Shown piece by piece: positions 17,530-26,811 of a stretch of DNA of 64,000 nucleotides. Each line of letters starts with the position of its first letter. Within the stretch, counting starts at the first letter, position 1. Source of the DNA: CALLPQ01 sp038531745 (GTDB lineage: Bacteria; Pseudomonadota; Alphaproteobacteria; Caulobacterales; Parvularculaceae); the NCBI GenBank assembly GCA_038531745.1, contig JBCBBJ010000001.1:62001-126000 (forward strand). Direction: 5' to 3'. A program made the position numbers and the translations under genes. The notes beneath the pieces were generated by a model that was not told the origin of the DNA, ran no database searches, and saw only the letters and a list, made by a program, of their open reading frames with translations.

Positions 17530-17578
17530 GGACCGAAGGGTACGGCGATGCGCCCATGGGGGAAAGGGCCCCGCGGGC

Positions 17579-18112
17579 TCAGGGGCTGAACCCTTCCATA
17601 TAGGTGCTCGAAAAATAGACCAGCGGCGCGCCCGGTTCGCTGTGGAAATCGACCACTTCAGCGATCAGGATTACATGGTCACCGGCCGGGTGACGGTCAA
17701 CGATGCGGCAATCAAACCGCGCGATGCAATCCTCCAGCAAAGGCGCGCCGGTGGGGCCATCACGCATGGCCGGTGGGGTTGAGCCAGGCGCCGGGTAGCC
17801 CGCAAACCGGTCGGACAAGGCCCGTTGATCCGCCCGCAGAACACTGATGCCATAGCTGTCGGCGGCCATAAAATCATCATAGGTGCGCGCCTTGGTCTCC
17901 AAACACCACAGCACTAGCGGCGGCTCCAGCGAGACCGACGTGAACGAATTCACGGTGATTGCCACGGTTGCGCCCTCGGCATTGCGACAGGTCGCGACGG
18001 TGATGCCCGTGGCAAAGCGCCCGAACGCATCTTTCAGCGGGCGGTGAATATCCAGCGCGATGCCGGGCGTTGGTGGTGTTGTGTTATCGTCCTGGGTCAT
18101 CGCCCGCGCCAT
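17579..18112 (-). CDS. Flavin reductase family protein
   Basis: This 177-residue split-barrel FMN-binding protein of the HpaC/RutF type uses NAD(P)H to reduce flavin, often for a two-component monooxygenase. Diagnostic segments are FGRFATGITVATC, AITVNSFTSVSLEPPLVLWCL, SYGISVLRADQ, and the C-terminal GDHVILIAEVVDF with PLVYFSSTY. No partner oxygenase gene is nearby, so its client is unknown. The gene lies 50 bases upstream of pgsA on the same strand and could share its transcript. A second ATG four codons in (18100) is an alternative start. Confidence 0.88.
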   Translation of the reverse strand: MARAMTQDDNTTPPTPGIALDIHRPLKDAFGRFATGITVATCRNAEGATVAITVNSFTSVSLEPPLVLWCLETKARTYDDFMAADSYGISVLRADQRALSDRFAGYPAPGSTPPAMRDGPTGAPLLEDCIARFDCRIVDRHPAGDHVILIAEVVDFHSEPGAPLVYFSSTYMEGFSP

Positions 18113-18322
18113 CCTTTATCCTGCCCAACGGGCAAGGCCCCGCAAACAAACAGACTGCCGGTTAGCGGCCCATGGGGCAAATGTAAATGCGGTGGTGCGG
18201 GGCCCGCACTGGTTAAGGTGTTGGTCAATGTGCTGGCCGACCCAATGGTCTGGGCCCGGCTGCAACCCCGCCTCAACCAACCCCCTAGCACCGGCCTGAA
18301 AATCACGGCAACCTAGGGACTT

Positions 18323-20194
18323 ATGATTGAGTTAATATCCAGCACCCCGTGGCAAATGTGGGCCACGATGGCGATCATCCTGGTGACGATCGTTTTATAC
18401 ACGACCGAGCGTTTGTCGCTGGAGATTGTCTCCGCGGCGGTGCTGATTGCGTTATTGCTGCTGTTTCATTTTGCGCCCTTGCCGCTGGACGCCCAAACCA
18501 AAGGGCCGCTTGACATGGCGACCCTTCTGGCCGGTTTTGCTAGCCCTGCGCTGTTTGCCATTCTCGGCCTCCTGATTATCGGTCAGGGGATGTTTCAGTC
18601 GGGCGCGTTGGAGCATCCCACGGAATATCTCTTGCGCTGGCATGAGCAACGCCCGCTCTTGATGACCGCGGTGATTTTTCTCATTGTCATGGTTGTGAGC
18701 GCATTTTTGAACAACACGCCCGTGGTTGTGATGTTCATCCCCATCATTGCGGCGATCGCCAATGAGCGGAAAATCCCAGCCTCGCGCTTGATGATGCCGT
18801 TGTCGTTTTTGTCGATCTTTGGCGGCATGACAACAATCATTGGCTCGTCAACCAATATGCTGGCCGCCGAGTCCTACCGCGCCACCACGGGCGGGGAAAT
18901 CGGATTTTTTGAATTGACCCCCATCGGCGTCATCCTCGCCATGGCGGGGATTGTTTATATGATGTTTGCGGGGCGTTATTTGATGCCCGACCGCGTCAAC
19001 AAAGAACGGCCCGAAGAGACACCGAGCGATGGCAAGCATTTCATCGCCCAGATTGAGATTACTCAGGGGCACCCCCTCATCGGTAAGGGAACTGTATCGG
19101 GTTTATTCCCCGACCTTCCCGATGTCACTGTACGGATGATCCAGCGGCGTGATAAGGCGATCTTGCCACCTTATGATGATTTTGCGTTTCAGGTCCATGA
19201 CGTGATCATCGTGGCCGCAACCCGTGCGACGCTGACCAGTCTTTTGAAGGCGAAACCGGAAATCCTCGAAGGCCTTATGGCCGATATCTCTTTTGAAATT
19301 GAAGGTGCGCCCGCCCAGCGCTCCACGCAACTGACCATGGTTGAGGCGATAGTGGCGCCGGGCTCGCGCATGATTGGGCGGTCGATTGCGCAGATTGGCT
19401 TTCACTATCAGACCAATTGCGTGATCCTGGGGATTGAGCGGCGCAGCCGGATGATCCGTGCCCGCATGAATACGATAAGGCTGGAGGCTGGCGACGTCCT
19501 CCTCATCGTTGGGGATATTCGCGATGTGCGGGCCCTGCGCGCAGACCGCGATATTTTGCTCCTTGAAACCTCAATGAAGGACCTACCGGACCCGTCCAAT
19601 GCGCGAATTGCCAGTTTGATTTTTGCTGGCGTTGTTATCGCGACGGCCAGTGGTCTCGTGCCAATCTCGATCTCTGCCATTGCCGGGGCAGCGGCAATGG
19701 TGGCCAGCGGCTGCCTCAATGTGCGCCAGGCGGCCCGTGCCATCGACCGGCGTATCTATCTGCTCATCGGTGCTGCGCTCGCCATGGGTATCGCGCTTGA
19801 GCGCACCGGCGGGGCCATGCTGATCGGCCAGGGACTGGCGAGCGCTGCTGCCGGTTTAGGGCCGGTCTTTTTGATCTCTGCGTTTTTCATTGTCTGCGCG
19901 TGCGTAACGAATGTGCTGTCCAACAATGCGACCGCGGTTTTGTTCATGCCCATTGCGGTGAGCGCCGCAACCTCCATCGGGATGGACCCGCATGTTTTGG
20001 CGTTAACGGTAATTTTCGGGGCGAATTGTTCTTTCGCGACGCCTGTTGCTTACCAGACCAACCTCCTCGTCATGACGCCGGGCCACTATAAATTCGCCGA
20101 TTTCCTGCGCGTGGGCGGCCCGTTAATCCTGGTGATTTGGCTTGTTTATACGCTTATCGCGCCGCTTTATTTCCGAGCCATTGGCGTGCTTTAA
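18323..20194 (+). CDS. SLC13-family permease with paired RCK_C (TrkA-C) domains
   Basis: The 623-residue inner membrane transporter has N-terminal hydrophobic segments up to about residue 215. A cytoplasmic insert (about 220-420) with two TrkA-C-like units follows (HPLIGKGTVSGLF and SRMIGRSIAQIGFHY, ending EAGDVLLIVGDI), then a second membrane block. SLC13/DASS-type signatures are NNTPVVVMFIPII, SSTNMLAAESYR, NVLSNNATAVLFMPIA and FATPVAYQTNLLVM. Homologues carry sulfate or dicarboxylates with sodium. The substrate here is not determinable. Start ATG 18323 follows a weak AGGGA. Confidence 0.9.
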   Translation: MIELISSTPWQMWATMAIILVTIVLYTTERLSLEIVSAAVLIALLLLFHFAPLPLDAQTKGPLDMATLLAGFASPALFAILGLLIIGQGMFQSGALEHPTEYLLRWHEQRPLLMTAVIFLIVMVVSAFLNNTPVVVMFIPIIAAIANERKIPASRLMMPLSFLSIFGGMTTIIGSSTNMLAAESYRATTGGEIGFFELTPIGVILAMAGIVYMMFAGRYLMPDRVNKERPEETPSDGKHFIAQIEITQGHPLIGKGTVSGLFPDLPDVTVRMIQRRDKAILPPYDDFAFQVHDVIIVAATRATLTSLLKAKPEILEGLMADISFEIEGAPAQRSTQLTMVEAIVAPGSRMIGRSIAQIGFHYQTNCVILGIERRSRMIRARMNTIRLEAGDVLLIVGDIRDVRALRADRDILLLETSMKDLPDPSNARIASLIFAGVVIATASGLVPISISAIAGAAAMVASGCLNVRQAARAIDRRIYLLIGAALAMGIALERTGGAMLIGQGLASAAAGLGPVFLISAFFIVCACVTNVLSNNATAVLFMPIAVSAATSIGMDPHVLALTVIFGANCSFATPVAYQTNLLVMTPGHYKFADFLRVGGPLILVIWLVYTLIAPLYFRAIGVL

Positions 20195-20308
20195 CACGGC
20201 GAAAAATTCCCCCCTGCGCCGGGTCTTGCCATCATGTGAAAGAACCGCCATGAAACGCCGCAGCAGGGGGTGGGCGCCGCTGGTGCGCCATAGATCAAGA
20301 GGGCGGTG

Positions 20309-21253
20309 ATGAAACTGATCGCAGGCAATTCCAACAGGGCGCTAAGTGAAGATATCGGGTCACGGCTCGATACCAGCCTGTGCAAAGCCGATATCCGCAC
20401 CTTTAAGGACGGCGAAGTCTTTGTTGAGATTGAGGAGAATGTCCGCGGGGAGGATGTGTTTGTTATCCAGTCGACGGCCAATCCCGCCAACGACAATCTC
20501 ATGGAATTGCTGATTACCATTGATGCGCTTACCCGTGCATCGGCCAGCCGGGTGACCGCTGTCATCCCGTATTTTGGGTATGCTCGTCAGGACCGCAAGG
20601 CCGGGCCACGCACGCCGATCTCGGCCAAACTGGTGGCCAATCTGATCACCACTGCCGGCGCTGACCGTGTGCTGACGGTTGATCTTCATGCGGGTCAGAT
20701 ACAGGGCTTTTTTGATATCCCCACGGATAATCTGTTTGCGGTCAAAGTGTTTGAAGAGCGCATCCGCGAACTTTATAATGGCGATCTTGGCAATCTGATG
20801 ATTGTCTCGCCCGACGTGGGCGGTGTGGTTCGGGCGCGCGCCCTTGCCAAACGCCTCGATGAAAGTCCGCTCGCCATTGTGGATAAACGCCGGGAGAAAG
20901 CCGGTGTTTCCGAGGTGATGAACATTATCGGTCAGGTCCAGGGCAAGCATTGCATCATGTTTGATGATATCGTCGATAGCGGCGGCACGCTATGCAATGC
21001 GGCTGCCGAATTGATGGACAAGGGCGCGCGCAGCGTCTCGGCTTTTGTAACCCACGGCGTTCTATCGGGCAGTGCGTGCGACTTGATTACGTCCTCCGAC
21101 CAGCTCACCCGGCTGGTGACGACCGATTCCATCGGCATGACGCCCGAAGTAGCGGCCTGCAAAAAAATCGAACGTGCCTCCATCGGCAAACTCCTGGCCG
21201 AGGCAATCCGCCGGATCGCCAATGAAGAATCGGTCTCAAGCCTGTTTGATTAG
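20309..21253 (+). CDS. prs: Ribose-phosphate pyrophosphokinase
   Basis: The 314-residue cytosolic enzyme makes PRPP from ribose 5-phosphate and ATP for nucleotide, histidine and tryptophan synthesis. Family hallmarks are FKDGEVFVEIEENVRGEDVFVIQ, the ATP-binding PYFGYARQDRK, the catalytic flexible loop KRREKAGVSEVM, and the PRPP loop DDIVDSGGTL. Length is normal for bacterial Prs. ATG 20309 has AAGAGGG five bases upstream. A GTG one codon earlier is too close to that site. The 114-base gap after the permease contains an 8-base inverted repeat CCCCCTGC/GCAGGGGG (20210-20217, 20263-20270). Confidence 0.97.
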   Translation: MKLIAGNSNRALSEDIGSRLDTSLCKADIRTFKDGEVFVEIEENVRGEDVFVIQSTANPANDNLMELLITIDALTRASASRVTAVIPYFGYARQDRKAGPRTPISAKLVANLITTAGADRVLTVDLHAGQIQGFFDIPTDNLFAVKVFEERIRELYNGDLGNLMIVSPDVGGVVRARALAKRLDESPLAIVDKRREKAGVSEVMNIIGQVQGKHCIMFDDIVDSGGTLCNAAAELMDKGARSVSAFVTHGVLSGSACDLITSSDQLTRLVTTDSIGMTPEVAACKKIERASIGKLLAEAIRRIANEESVSSLFD

Positions 21254-21323
21254 AAAGCAACCCAATCCGTGTCGCCGGGTTGGCGTTATGCTTATTCGGG
21301 AACGTAGAGTTTTTCCGCCAAAT

Positions 21324-21439
21324 CTCCGCCTCCCCGTGGCTTGACCACAGGCTCCATGGCGTCGCTTCCAAGGCGATCTATCGATAACCCTCGGTAGGCG
21401 GATCACGCTGGACCCCGCGACCCGGTCGCGGGGAGGCGG
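21324..21439 (+). repeat. Dispersed two-hairpin repeat, family 1, copy B (complete)
   Basis: Hairpin 1 is CTCCCCGTGGCTTGACCACA, followed by GCTCCATGGCGT, then CCCTCGGTAGGCGGATCA and hairpin 2 CCCCGCGA-CCC-GGTCGCGGGG, ending GGAGGCGG. It lies just after prs in the gap before the convergent hpnM-like gene. Compare the copies at 14794 and 46060. Confidence 0.8.
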
Positions 21440-21502
21440 TGGTGACGGTTGGATTTATTATTGAAATTGCCCGCGGCCGGTTACACCGATTGCCGCAAAC
21501 GC

Positions 21503-22237
21503 TTACGCGGACGCTTCTTCTTCCAACCGTTCAATAAGGGCATCAACGCCATTTGCGGCGATAAAGCCGGAGAACTCTTCGCGTTTCACGGTCATGATCG
21601 ACACACCAGAGACGATGATATCAAGCATTTTGTGACCCTCGGTGCGCAGTTTGCGGGCGCGCCAATCCACATTGACCGGGGAACCGTCATCGCGCAGGAA
21701 TTGCGTGCGCACGATCACATCGCGGCGCCCGAATGGGGTGGCGTCATTGATGGTCAGGTCTTTACCGGCGATATCCTTGAACTGCTCCGCATAAAGACGG
21801 GTGATATAGCGCGGGAACACCGCATCATACCGGGCCGACTGGGCCTCGGTGAGGGTGCGGGCGGTACTGCCCAACATAAACCGGCCAAGATAATCGAGTG
21901 CCAGGCCCTCATTCAGGACGGCCTGGAAATTCGTCAATTGAAGGGCCTCGTCGGTTGTTTCAACAAAAGCCGCATTGGCCCGGTCGGTCAGGTCTTTGGT
22001 GAAGGCAATGGCGGCTTTTACCCGATCGGTGATGGCTTCGCGTGCCGCGTCAGTCGCGGCGTCGGTCGTCGCTGGTGTTACCGGCGCCTCTTGCGCGTGC
22101 GCCGTGCCCTGTGACGGCATTCCCAACAGCGCCGCAAAGGTAACAGCCGAGGCCAGGCCGATCGTGTGGGCACGGTTGTTCGTCCATTGACCGATAGTGC
22201 GGGGAGCGGTGCGTGAAGAACGCGGGTATAAAGCCAT
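21503..22237 (-). CDS. HpnM/MlaC (Ttg2D)-like periplasmic lipid-binding protein
   Basis: The 244-residue protein has an N-terminal export signal (hydrophobic TIGLASAVTFAALLG, then cleavage near AHAQEA). The body matches the Ttg2D/MlaC family, which shuttles phospholipids through the periplasm. Typical segments are FQAVLNEGLALDYLGRFMLG, FPRYITRLYAEQF and WRARKLRTEGHKMLDIIVSGVSIM. HpnM, found in hopanoid gene clusters, is a member of this family, and the gene follows an HpnN-like transporter, so an HpnM-type role is inferred. Start ATG 22237 has AAAGGG seven bases upstream. An in-frame start 12 codons earlier is less likely. Confidence 0.82.
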   Translation of the reverse strand: MALYPRSSRTAPRTIGQWTNNRAHTIGLASAVTFAALLGMPSQGTAHAQEAPVTPATTDAATDAAREAITDRVKAAIAFTKDLTDRANAAFVETTDEALQLTNFQAVLNEGLALDYLGRFMLGSTARTLTEAQSARYDAVFPRYITRLYAEQFKDIAGKDLTINDATPFGRRDVIVRTQFLRDDGSPVNVDWRARKLRTEGHKMLDIIVSGVSIMTVKREEFSGFIAANGVDALIERLEEEASA

Positions 22238-22466
22238 TGACTGACCCTTTCTGGTTATCTGCGCAGGGCCCAACGGGGCCGGTCCGAACCGGCAGCGGAA
22301 GCTTGCTGCAGTGCATCATAGCCTGAAAAGCTGTATAAAATGAATAGGGCGATTTTAACCCTTATTGCGCCAAAAACTAAGGCAAAACCGGGGCCGCGGC
22401 CTTTTTCGATCACACAAAATGGTGAGCGGTCGCGACCCTAGGCCAATTTTGCAGGGCGATCACAAA

Positions 22467-25118
22467 CTATACCGTGTTGGCGCGACGCTCGCGGAACCGG
22501 AAGACAGCGGGCAGCACGATCAAGGTGCACACCAGCGTGTAGCCAATGGAAATTGATAAAAGCTCACCCATGCTGGCCGTGCCGCGGTGGGAGGACAGCA
22601 TCAAACTGCCGAATGAGGCGACGGTTGTCAGCGCCGAGAACAAAACCGCCCGCGGGGTTGCGGTGCCATAAACCGACTGGCCATCGGCATGGTCGATTTT
22701 GCGTTTCAGTTTGCGTTGGCGCAGCACCAGGTGAATGCCGCTATCAATGCCGATCCCCATGAGAAGGGGGAGGACAATCACATTGGCATAATTGAACGGC
22801 ACATCAACAAGCACCCCCGTGGCGATGGTCAAGATCGCAGCGAGCCCCAGGGGGAAGAGCATCAAGATCACCGTCACCGGGTTCGGCACAAAGAGGAACA
22901 GCATGACCGTGATAACTATGAGCGCAAAGGCCGATGCCTCAATCATGGAGCGCGCAATAACCTGACCGGCTTTTTCCGACTGGATCGCCCCGCCCGCAAT
23001 ATCGGGGAAGACCGCTTCCACATCACCCACGAAGCTTTTTAGATTTGCCGGCTCGCGCACATCGGCCTTGGGTAGGAGATCGATGCGCCATTTACCGTCC
23101 ACGGATAAATACCGGTCGCGGACCCGCGCGGGCAAGGTATCGAGCGCCACATAATCGGCATTGAACTGGCCCTGGAGGAGCGCGACGAGATCAGGCCAAT
23201 AGGCAAAGATACGGTCCTCCAACATGGGCAAAACATCCGTATCGGGAAGGGCCTGCGCCCCGCCGGCGGTCCGCGCATTGATATTGCGCAAAGCGGTGAG
23301 GAGCCTGGTGCGCGCGGCCATGCTGTCCGTGCCCCGGGCCGGTTCGGCAACGGAGCTTTCCAACCGGGCGATTAACGCGGTAACGCCGCTCCCCGTCGGC
23401 AGTGCGGTGCGGGCGGTGGGGGATTTCGATAGGACGAAGGCGAGGGACCCCGACGCAAAATCGATAAGTTCGAGTTTCTCGTCTTGATAGTCCGGTAGGA
23501 AATCGAGGAGCGACCGCGTCGTGCGTACAGGATCAATTGCGGTTGCCCGGGCGATTGTATCCTTTGCATCGGCCTCGGACACGGCCAGACGGGTCAGACG
23601 AATGGGCACGGTATTTTTGTCATTAAAAAGCATGTTGAACGCAACAACCGATTCGCTGGCCGGATTGCGCAGGGCCATGGGATCCGCATCAAACCGCGCC
23701 TTGGGCAAAAGTGTTACGGCCGCAAAACCCATAAGCACCGCAATAATTGCAATGGGCAGGGAAATCGCATCCATCACGGAAAAGCTGCGCCGAACGGTGC
23801 CCTTTGCGGGCCGGGGTTGCGGCGCCGGGGTAATGGCGAGCATGGCGGGCAGGAATGTGACCGACACAAAAAACGCAATCAAAACGCCCACACCGGCAAC
23901 GGCCCCAAGTTGTGCAATGCCGTCAAATTTCGTTGGCAGGAAGGATAAAAACGCAAACGCGGTTGTGGGCGCGGCAAGCGCCATGGCCCCGCCAATCTCC
24001 CTCAGGGTTGAGTTCAGCGCCACGCGCAGCGTTAAGCCCTTGGCGCGATATTCCTGCACATGGAGTAGAAGGTGGATGGAAAAATCGAGCCCCAAGCCCA
24101 CCAGCAGCACGGTAAAGGCAACCGAAACAAGATTGAGTTCGGTGAAAAAATAAGCCGCGAAAGCCGCTGTGAGCGTCAAGGTGATCAAAAGACTGATGAT
24201 TGTAAAAGCGCTCACCAAGACGGATCGAAACGCCGCGAACAAAAGGATTGAAACAAGCACAAACGACAGCGCAAAGGACCGCCCGATGCCGGTGGTCACG
24301 GAGGCGAGTTCCTCCCCGCGCAAGGCAAGACTGCCAGTGACGAGCGCCCTGGTGCGGCCATCAAAGGCAGTGTTCAGCGTGTCGATTTCCCCGCGGATGG
24401 CGGCAAGCGCCGGCTTGACGGGTTGGATACGGGAAAAATCGGCCACCGGCACAACATTGACAATGCGGATAAAGCCGCCGTCGGGTGCGCGTTCATTATT
24501 CAACGCACTGCGCCAGGAGAACGGCACGGGGTTACCATCAAGCGCTGCCTCGGTAACGCGGGCAAGCTCGGTATAAATGCGATCCAGCGTTTGCGTGCCA
24601 AGGTCCGACCGGTCGGCCAGTTTGTCATTTTTGGCCATGGTCTCGAAAAGTGTATCCACACCCGGATCATTGATCAGTGTCTCAATCAAGCCTGCTGCAC
24701 GCGTCAAATCTGACAGACGTGATTCTAATTCGGCTTCGGTAAGGAATAGCAATCCATTTTCCAGAAAAAACGGATCAGCCGTGGGGGCGTAAACGTCTGT
24801 AAAAAGATCGGGTTGCGCCGCCAGACGCGTGCTCAGCCGGCTGGCGAACGCATCGGCCTCGTCAATGGTCGGTGCCCTGATGATGACCGCAAGCTCATCT
24901 TTGATCTGGGGAAACGCGTCTCGCAGGGCAACCGCTTGCTTTTGGAAATCAAGATCGGTGTCGAGCATCTGCGTGGTGTCGGTGTTTACCTTCAGGTTGC
25001 CGGCCGCGTACCAGCCCGCCGCCACTGCGCCCGCAATAAACACACCAACAATTGCTATGCCGCCGCGCCGCGCCAGTTGCGCCCAAAAGCAAAGAAACAA
25101 TTCAACGATACGCAGCAT
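22467..25118 (-). CDS. MMPL/RND-family lipid transporter, HpnN-like
   Basis: The protein of about 883 residues has a duplicated RND architecture. An N-terminal membrane helix (about 20-40) is followed by a large periplasmic domain (about 42-265), then a block of about five helices with a GLGLDFSIHLLLHV motif. A second helix (about 450-470), a second periplasmic domain and a second helical block with GIGIDSGIHLVLRQRK follow. The D in GxxxDxxIHL is the conserved RND proton-relay position. HpnN moves hopanoids to the outer membrane in Rhodopseudomonas and Burkholderia. The hpnM-like gene directly downstream supports this assignment, but no hopanoid biosynthesis gene lies in the window. ATG 25118 is preferred over TTG 25133. 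Neither has a clear ribosome binding site. Confidence 0.82.
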   Translation of the reverse strand: MLRIVELFLCFWAQLARRGGIAIVGVFIAGAVAAGWYAAGNLKVNTDTTQMLDTDLDFQKQAVALRDAFPQIKDELAVIIRAPTIDEADAFASRLSTRLAAQPDLFTDVYAPTADPFFLENGLLFLTEAELESRLSDLTRAAGLIETLINDPGVDTLFETMAKNDKLADRSDLGTQTLDRIYTELARVTEAALDGNPVPFSWRSALNNERAPDGGFIRIVNVVPVADFSRIQPVKPALAAIRGEIDTLNTAFDGRTRALVTGSLALRGEELASVTTGIGRSFALSFVLVSILLFAAFRSVLVSAFTIISLLITLTLTAAFAAYFFTELNLVSVAFTVLLVGLGLDFSIHLLLHVQEYRAKGLTLRVALNSTLREIGGAMALAAPTTAFAFLSFLPTKFDGIAQLGAVAGVGVLIAFFVSVTFLPAMLAITPAPQPRPAKGTVRRSFSVMDAISLPIAIIAVLMGFAAVTLLPKARFDADPMALRNPASESVVAFNMLFNDKNTVPIRLTRLAVSEADAKDTIARATAIDPVRTTRSLLDFLPDYQDEKLELIDFASGSLAFVLSKSPTARTALPTGSGVTALIARLESSVAEPARGTDSMAARTRLLTALRNINARTAGGAQALPDTDVLPMLEDRIFAYWPDLVALLQGQFNADYVALDTLPARVRDRYLSVDGKWRIDLLPKADVREPANLKSFVGDVEAVFPDIAGGAIQSEKAGQVIARSMIEASAFALIVITVMLFLFVPNPVTVILMLFPLGLAAILTIATGVLVDVPFNYANVIVLPLLMGIGIDSGIHLVLRQRKLKRKIDHADGQSVYGTATPRAVLFSALTTVASFGSLMLSSHRGTASMGELLSISIGYTLVCTLIVLPAVFRFRERRANTV

Positions 25119-25340
25119 GCACGCAGGTTCCAACTTGGCAGTGCGGCAAGGGGCAAATCATTATTCGCCGGCCCCGCCGAAGATCATCCGACTTAATTCC
25201 ATCGAGACAAATCATGGCCAAGTTTTGACCAGACCGCCGCCAGGCGGCAGCTGGCGATCCAAGACCCCGTGATTTGACACCAGAGCCTAAAGCACAGCCG
25301 GGTGAAGTCTATCAAATTGCAGCCCGGACCGTGATCCCGC

Positions 25341-25382
25341 TCGATAATCGCTATCGAACGTGTTGAAAAATCAACATTTTTT
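25341..25382 (+). promoter_or_regulatory. Palindrome and terminator-like hairpin before the AST operon
   Basis: TCGATA-ATCGC-TATCGA (25341-25357) is a perfect 6-base inverted repeat. It is followed at once by TGTTGA-AAAA-TCAACA (25361-25376) and six T residues, which looks like an intrinsic terminator on the plus strand. No plus-strand gene precedes it, so it may be a transcript leader attenuator or operator for the M20-ast operon that starts 74 bases later. The rest of 25119-25455 holds nothing recognisable. Confidence 0.35.
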
Positions 25383-25455
25383 GGGCTTGCCGAGGACGGG
25401 GTTGAGGAGGGGCTGGCCCTTGTCGGTGCGGGGCCGCTGCGCTACGCCATAGGGT

Positions 25456-26811
25456 ATGGAAGATGGAACGCCCCTGACCAGCACACCTTTGCCGACGTCT
25501 GATAAGCCGTGCGCCCCTGAGGCCGTGCCAACGCTGGCGCCTGAATACCGGTTGGCTCTCGATTTTCTCACCAGCAAACGCGATGAAATGACGGCGACGC
25601 TGCTTGACTGGTGCGCGCAAAATTCCGGCTCCCCCAATCTTCCGGGGCTGGCGGCGATGCATGCTAAGCTGATCAAGGCCTTCAGCGTCCTTGATGCGCG
25701 GGTGGAAAGCATGCCGGCAGGGACGCAAGAAATTGTCACCCGCGAGGGGGAGATTGTTTTGCGGCCGCTTGGCGATCTTGTCCATGTGGTTGCCCGGCCG
25801 GAGGCACCGATCCGCGTCCTCCTCACGGGGCATATGGATACGGTGTTCCCTGCCGATCATCCGTTTCAGGAAGCAACATTTCTCAGCGACGACGTCCTGA
25901 ATGCGCCCGGCGCCGCCGATATGAAAGGCGGGCTTCTGGTCATGCTCTATGCGTTGCGGGCGCTCGATGCATCGCCGTTCGCCAAAGGCATCGGCTATGA
26001 AGTGCTGATCAATGCTGATGAGGAAATCGGCTCCCACGGCTCAGCCCCGCAAATGGTCGAGGCGGCGGGGCGCGCGGACTTTGCCTGTATCTATGAACCG
26101 GCAATGGTTGACGGCTCGCTGGCCGGCGCGCGCAAGGGCAGTGGCAATTTCTCCGTCATTATCAAAGGCAAAGCGGCCCATGCGGGCCGTGAACATCATC
26201 TGGGCGTTAACGCCATTGATGCGGCGGCACAGTTTATTACACGCATCAGTCCGCTCACCGGCGGGCGGACCGGGCTGACCGTGAATGTGGCGCGTCTTGA
26301 TGGCGGCGGACCCAATAATGTTGTGCCGGATCGGGCGGTGGTGCGGTTTAATGTGCGGGTGGCCGAGGCCGATGATGCGCGCTGGTTCATGGGCCAGATG
26401 GAAACAATCCTTGCCGAGATGAACCGCAGCGAAAATCTGTCCCTTGAGGCCCATGGCAGTTTTTATCGCCCCCCAAAACCTATGGACGCTAAAACCGAAG
26501 CCTTTTTCAAGGCGGTGCGGGCCATCGGGGCCGACCTTGGTCTGACCATCAAATGGGTGCCCACGGGCGGGTGTTGCGACGGTAACAATATCGCCACGGC
26601 GGGCATCCCGGTGGTGGATACGCTGGGCGTGCGTGGCGGAAAAATTCATAGTGCGGACGAATTCGTCCAGCTCGACAGTTTGGAAGAGCGGGCCAAGCTC
26701 TCCGCCCTCTTGCTGATGAAGGTGGCCGCTGGCGACATTCCCACTCCGGGGCGGGCTCTTGCTGGCTCGTCATCAATTACGAAAGAAGACCATGAGGGCA
26801 AAAGACGCTGA
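25456..26811 (+). CDS. M20-family metallohydrolase in the AST operon (candidate desuccinylase)
   Basis: The 451-residue dinuclear zinc peptidase/deacylase is of the M20 (ArgE/DapE/CPG2) family. Metal and catalytic residues are visible: H and D in TGHMDTV, D in AADMKGG, the EE pair in NADEEIGSHGS, and the distal H in GGKIHSADEF. The dimerisation domain lies roughly at 220-330 (KGKAAHAGREHHLGVNAI). It is the first gene of an operon with astA, astD and astB, and its 3' end overlaps astA by 20 bases. The usual AST desuccinylase AstE belongs to the unrelated M14 family and is absent here. M20 enzymes cleave N-acyl amino acids, so replacement of AstE is an attractive inference. The start codon is not certain. 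Confidence 0.85.
   Translation: MEDGTPLTSTPLPTSDKPCAPEAVPTLAPEYRLALDFLTSKRDEMTATLLDWCAQNSGSPNLPGLAAMHAKLIKAFSVLDARVESMPAGTQEIVTREGEIVLRPLGDLVHVVARPEAPIRVLLTGHMDTVFPADHPFQEATFLSDDVLNAPGAADMKGGLLVMLYALRALDASPFAKGIGYEVLINADEEIGSHGSAPQMVEAAGRADFACIYEPAMVDGSLAGARKGSGNFSVIIKGKAAHAGREHHLGVNAIDAAAQFITRISPLTGGRTGLTVNVARLDGGGPNNVVPDRAVVRFNVRVAEADDARWFMGQMETILAEMNRSENLSLEAHGSFYRPPKPMDAKTEAFFKAVRAIGADLGLTIKWVPTGGCCDGNNIATAGIPVVDTLGVRGGKIHSADEFVQLDSLEERAKLSALLLMKVAAGDIPTPGRALAGSSSITKEDHEGKRR

Noticed and set aside
20210..20270. CCCCCTGC/GCAGGGGG inverted repeat before prs, considered as a riboswitch or terminator
   Set aside because: The arms are 45 bases apart and there is no T run. No known riboswitch core was recognised.
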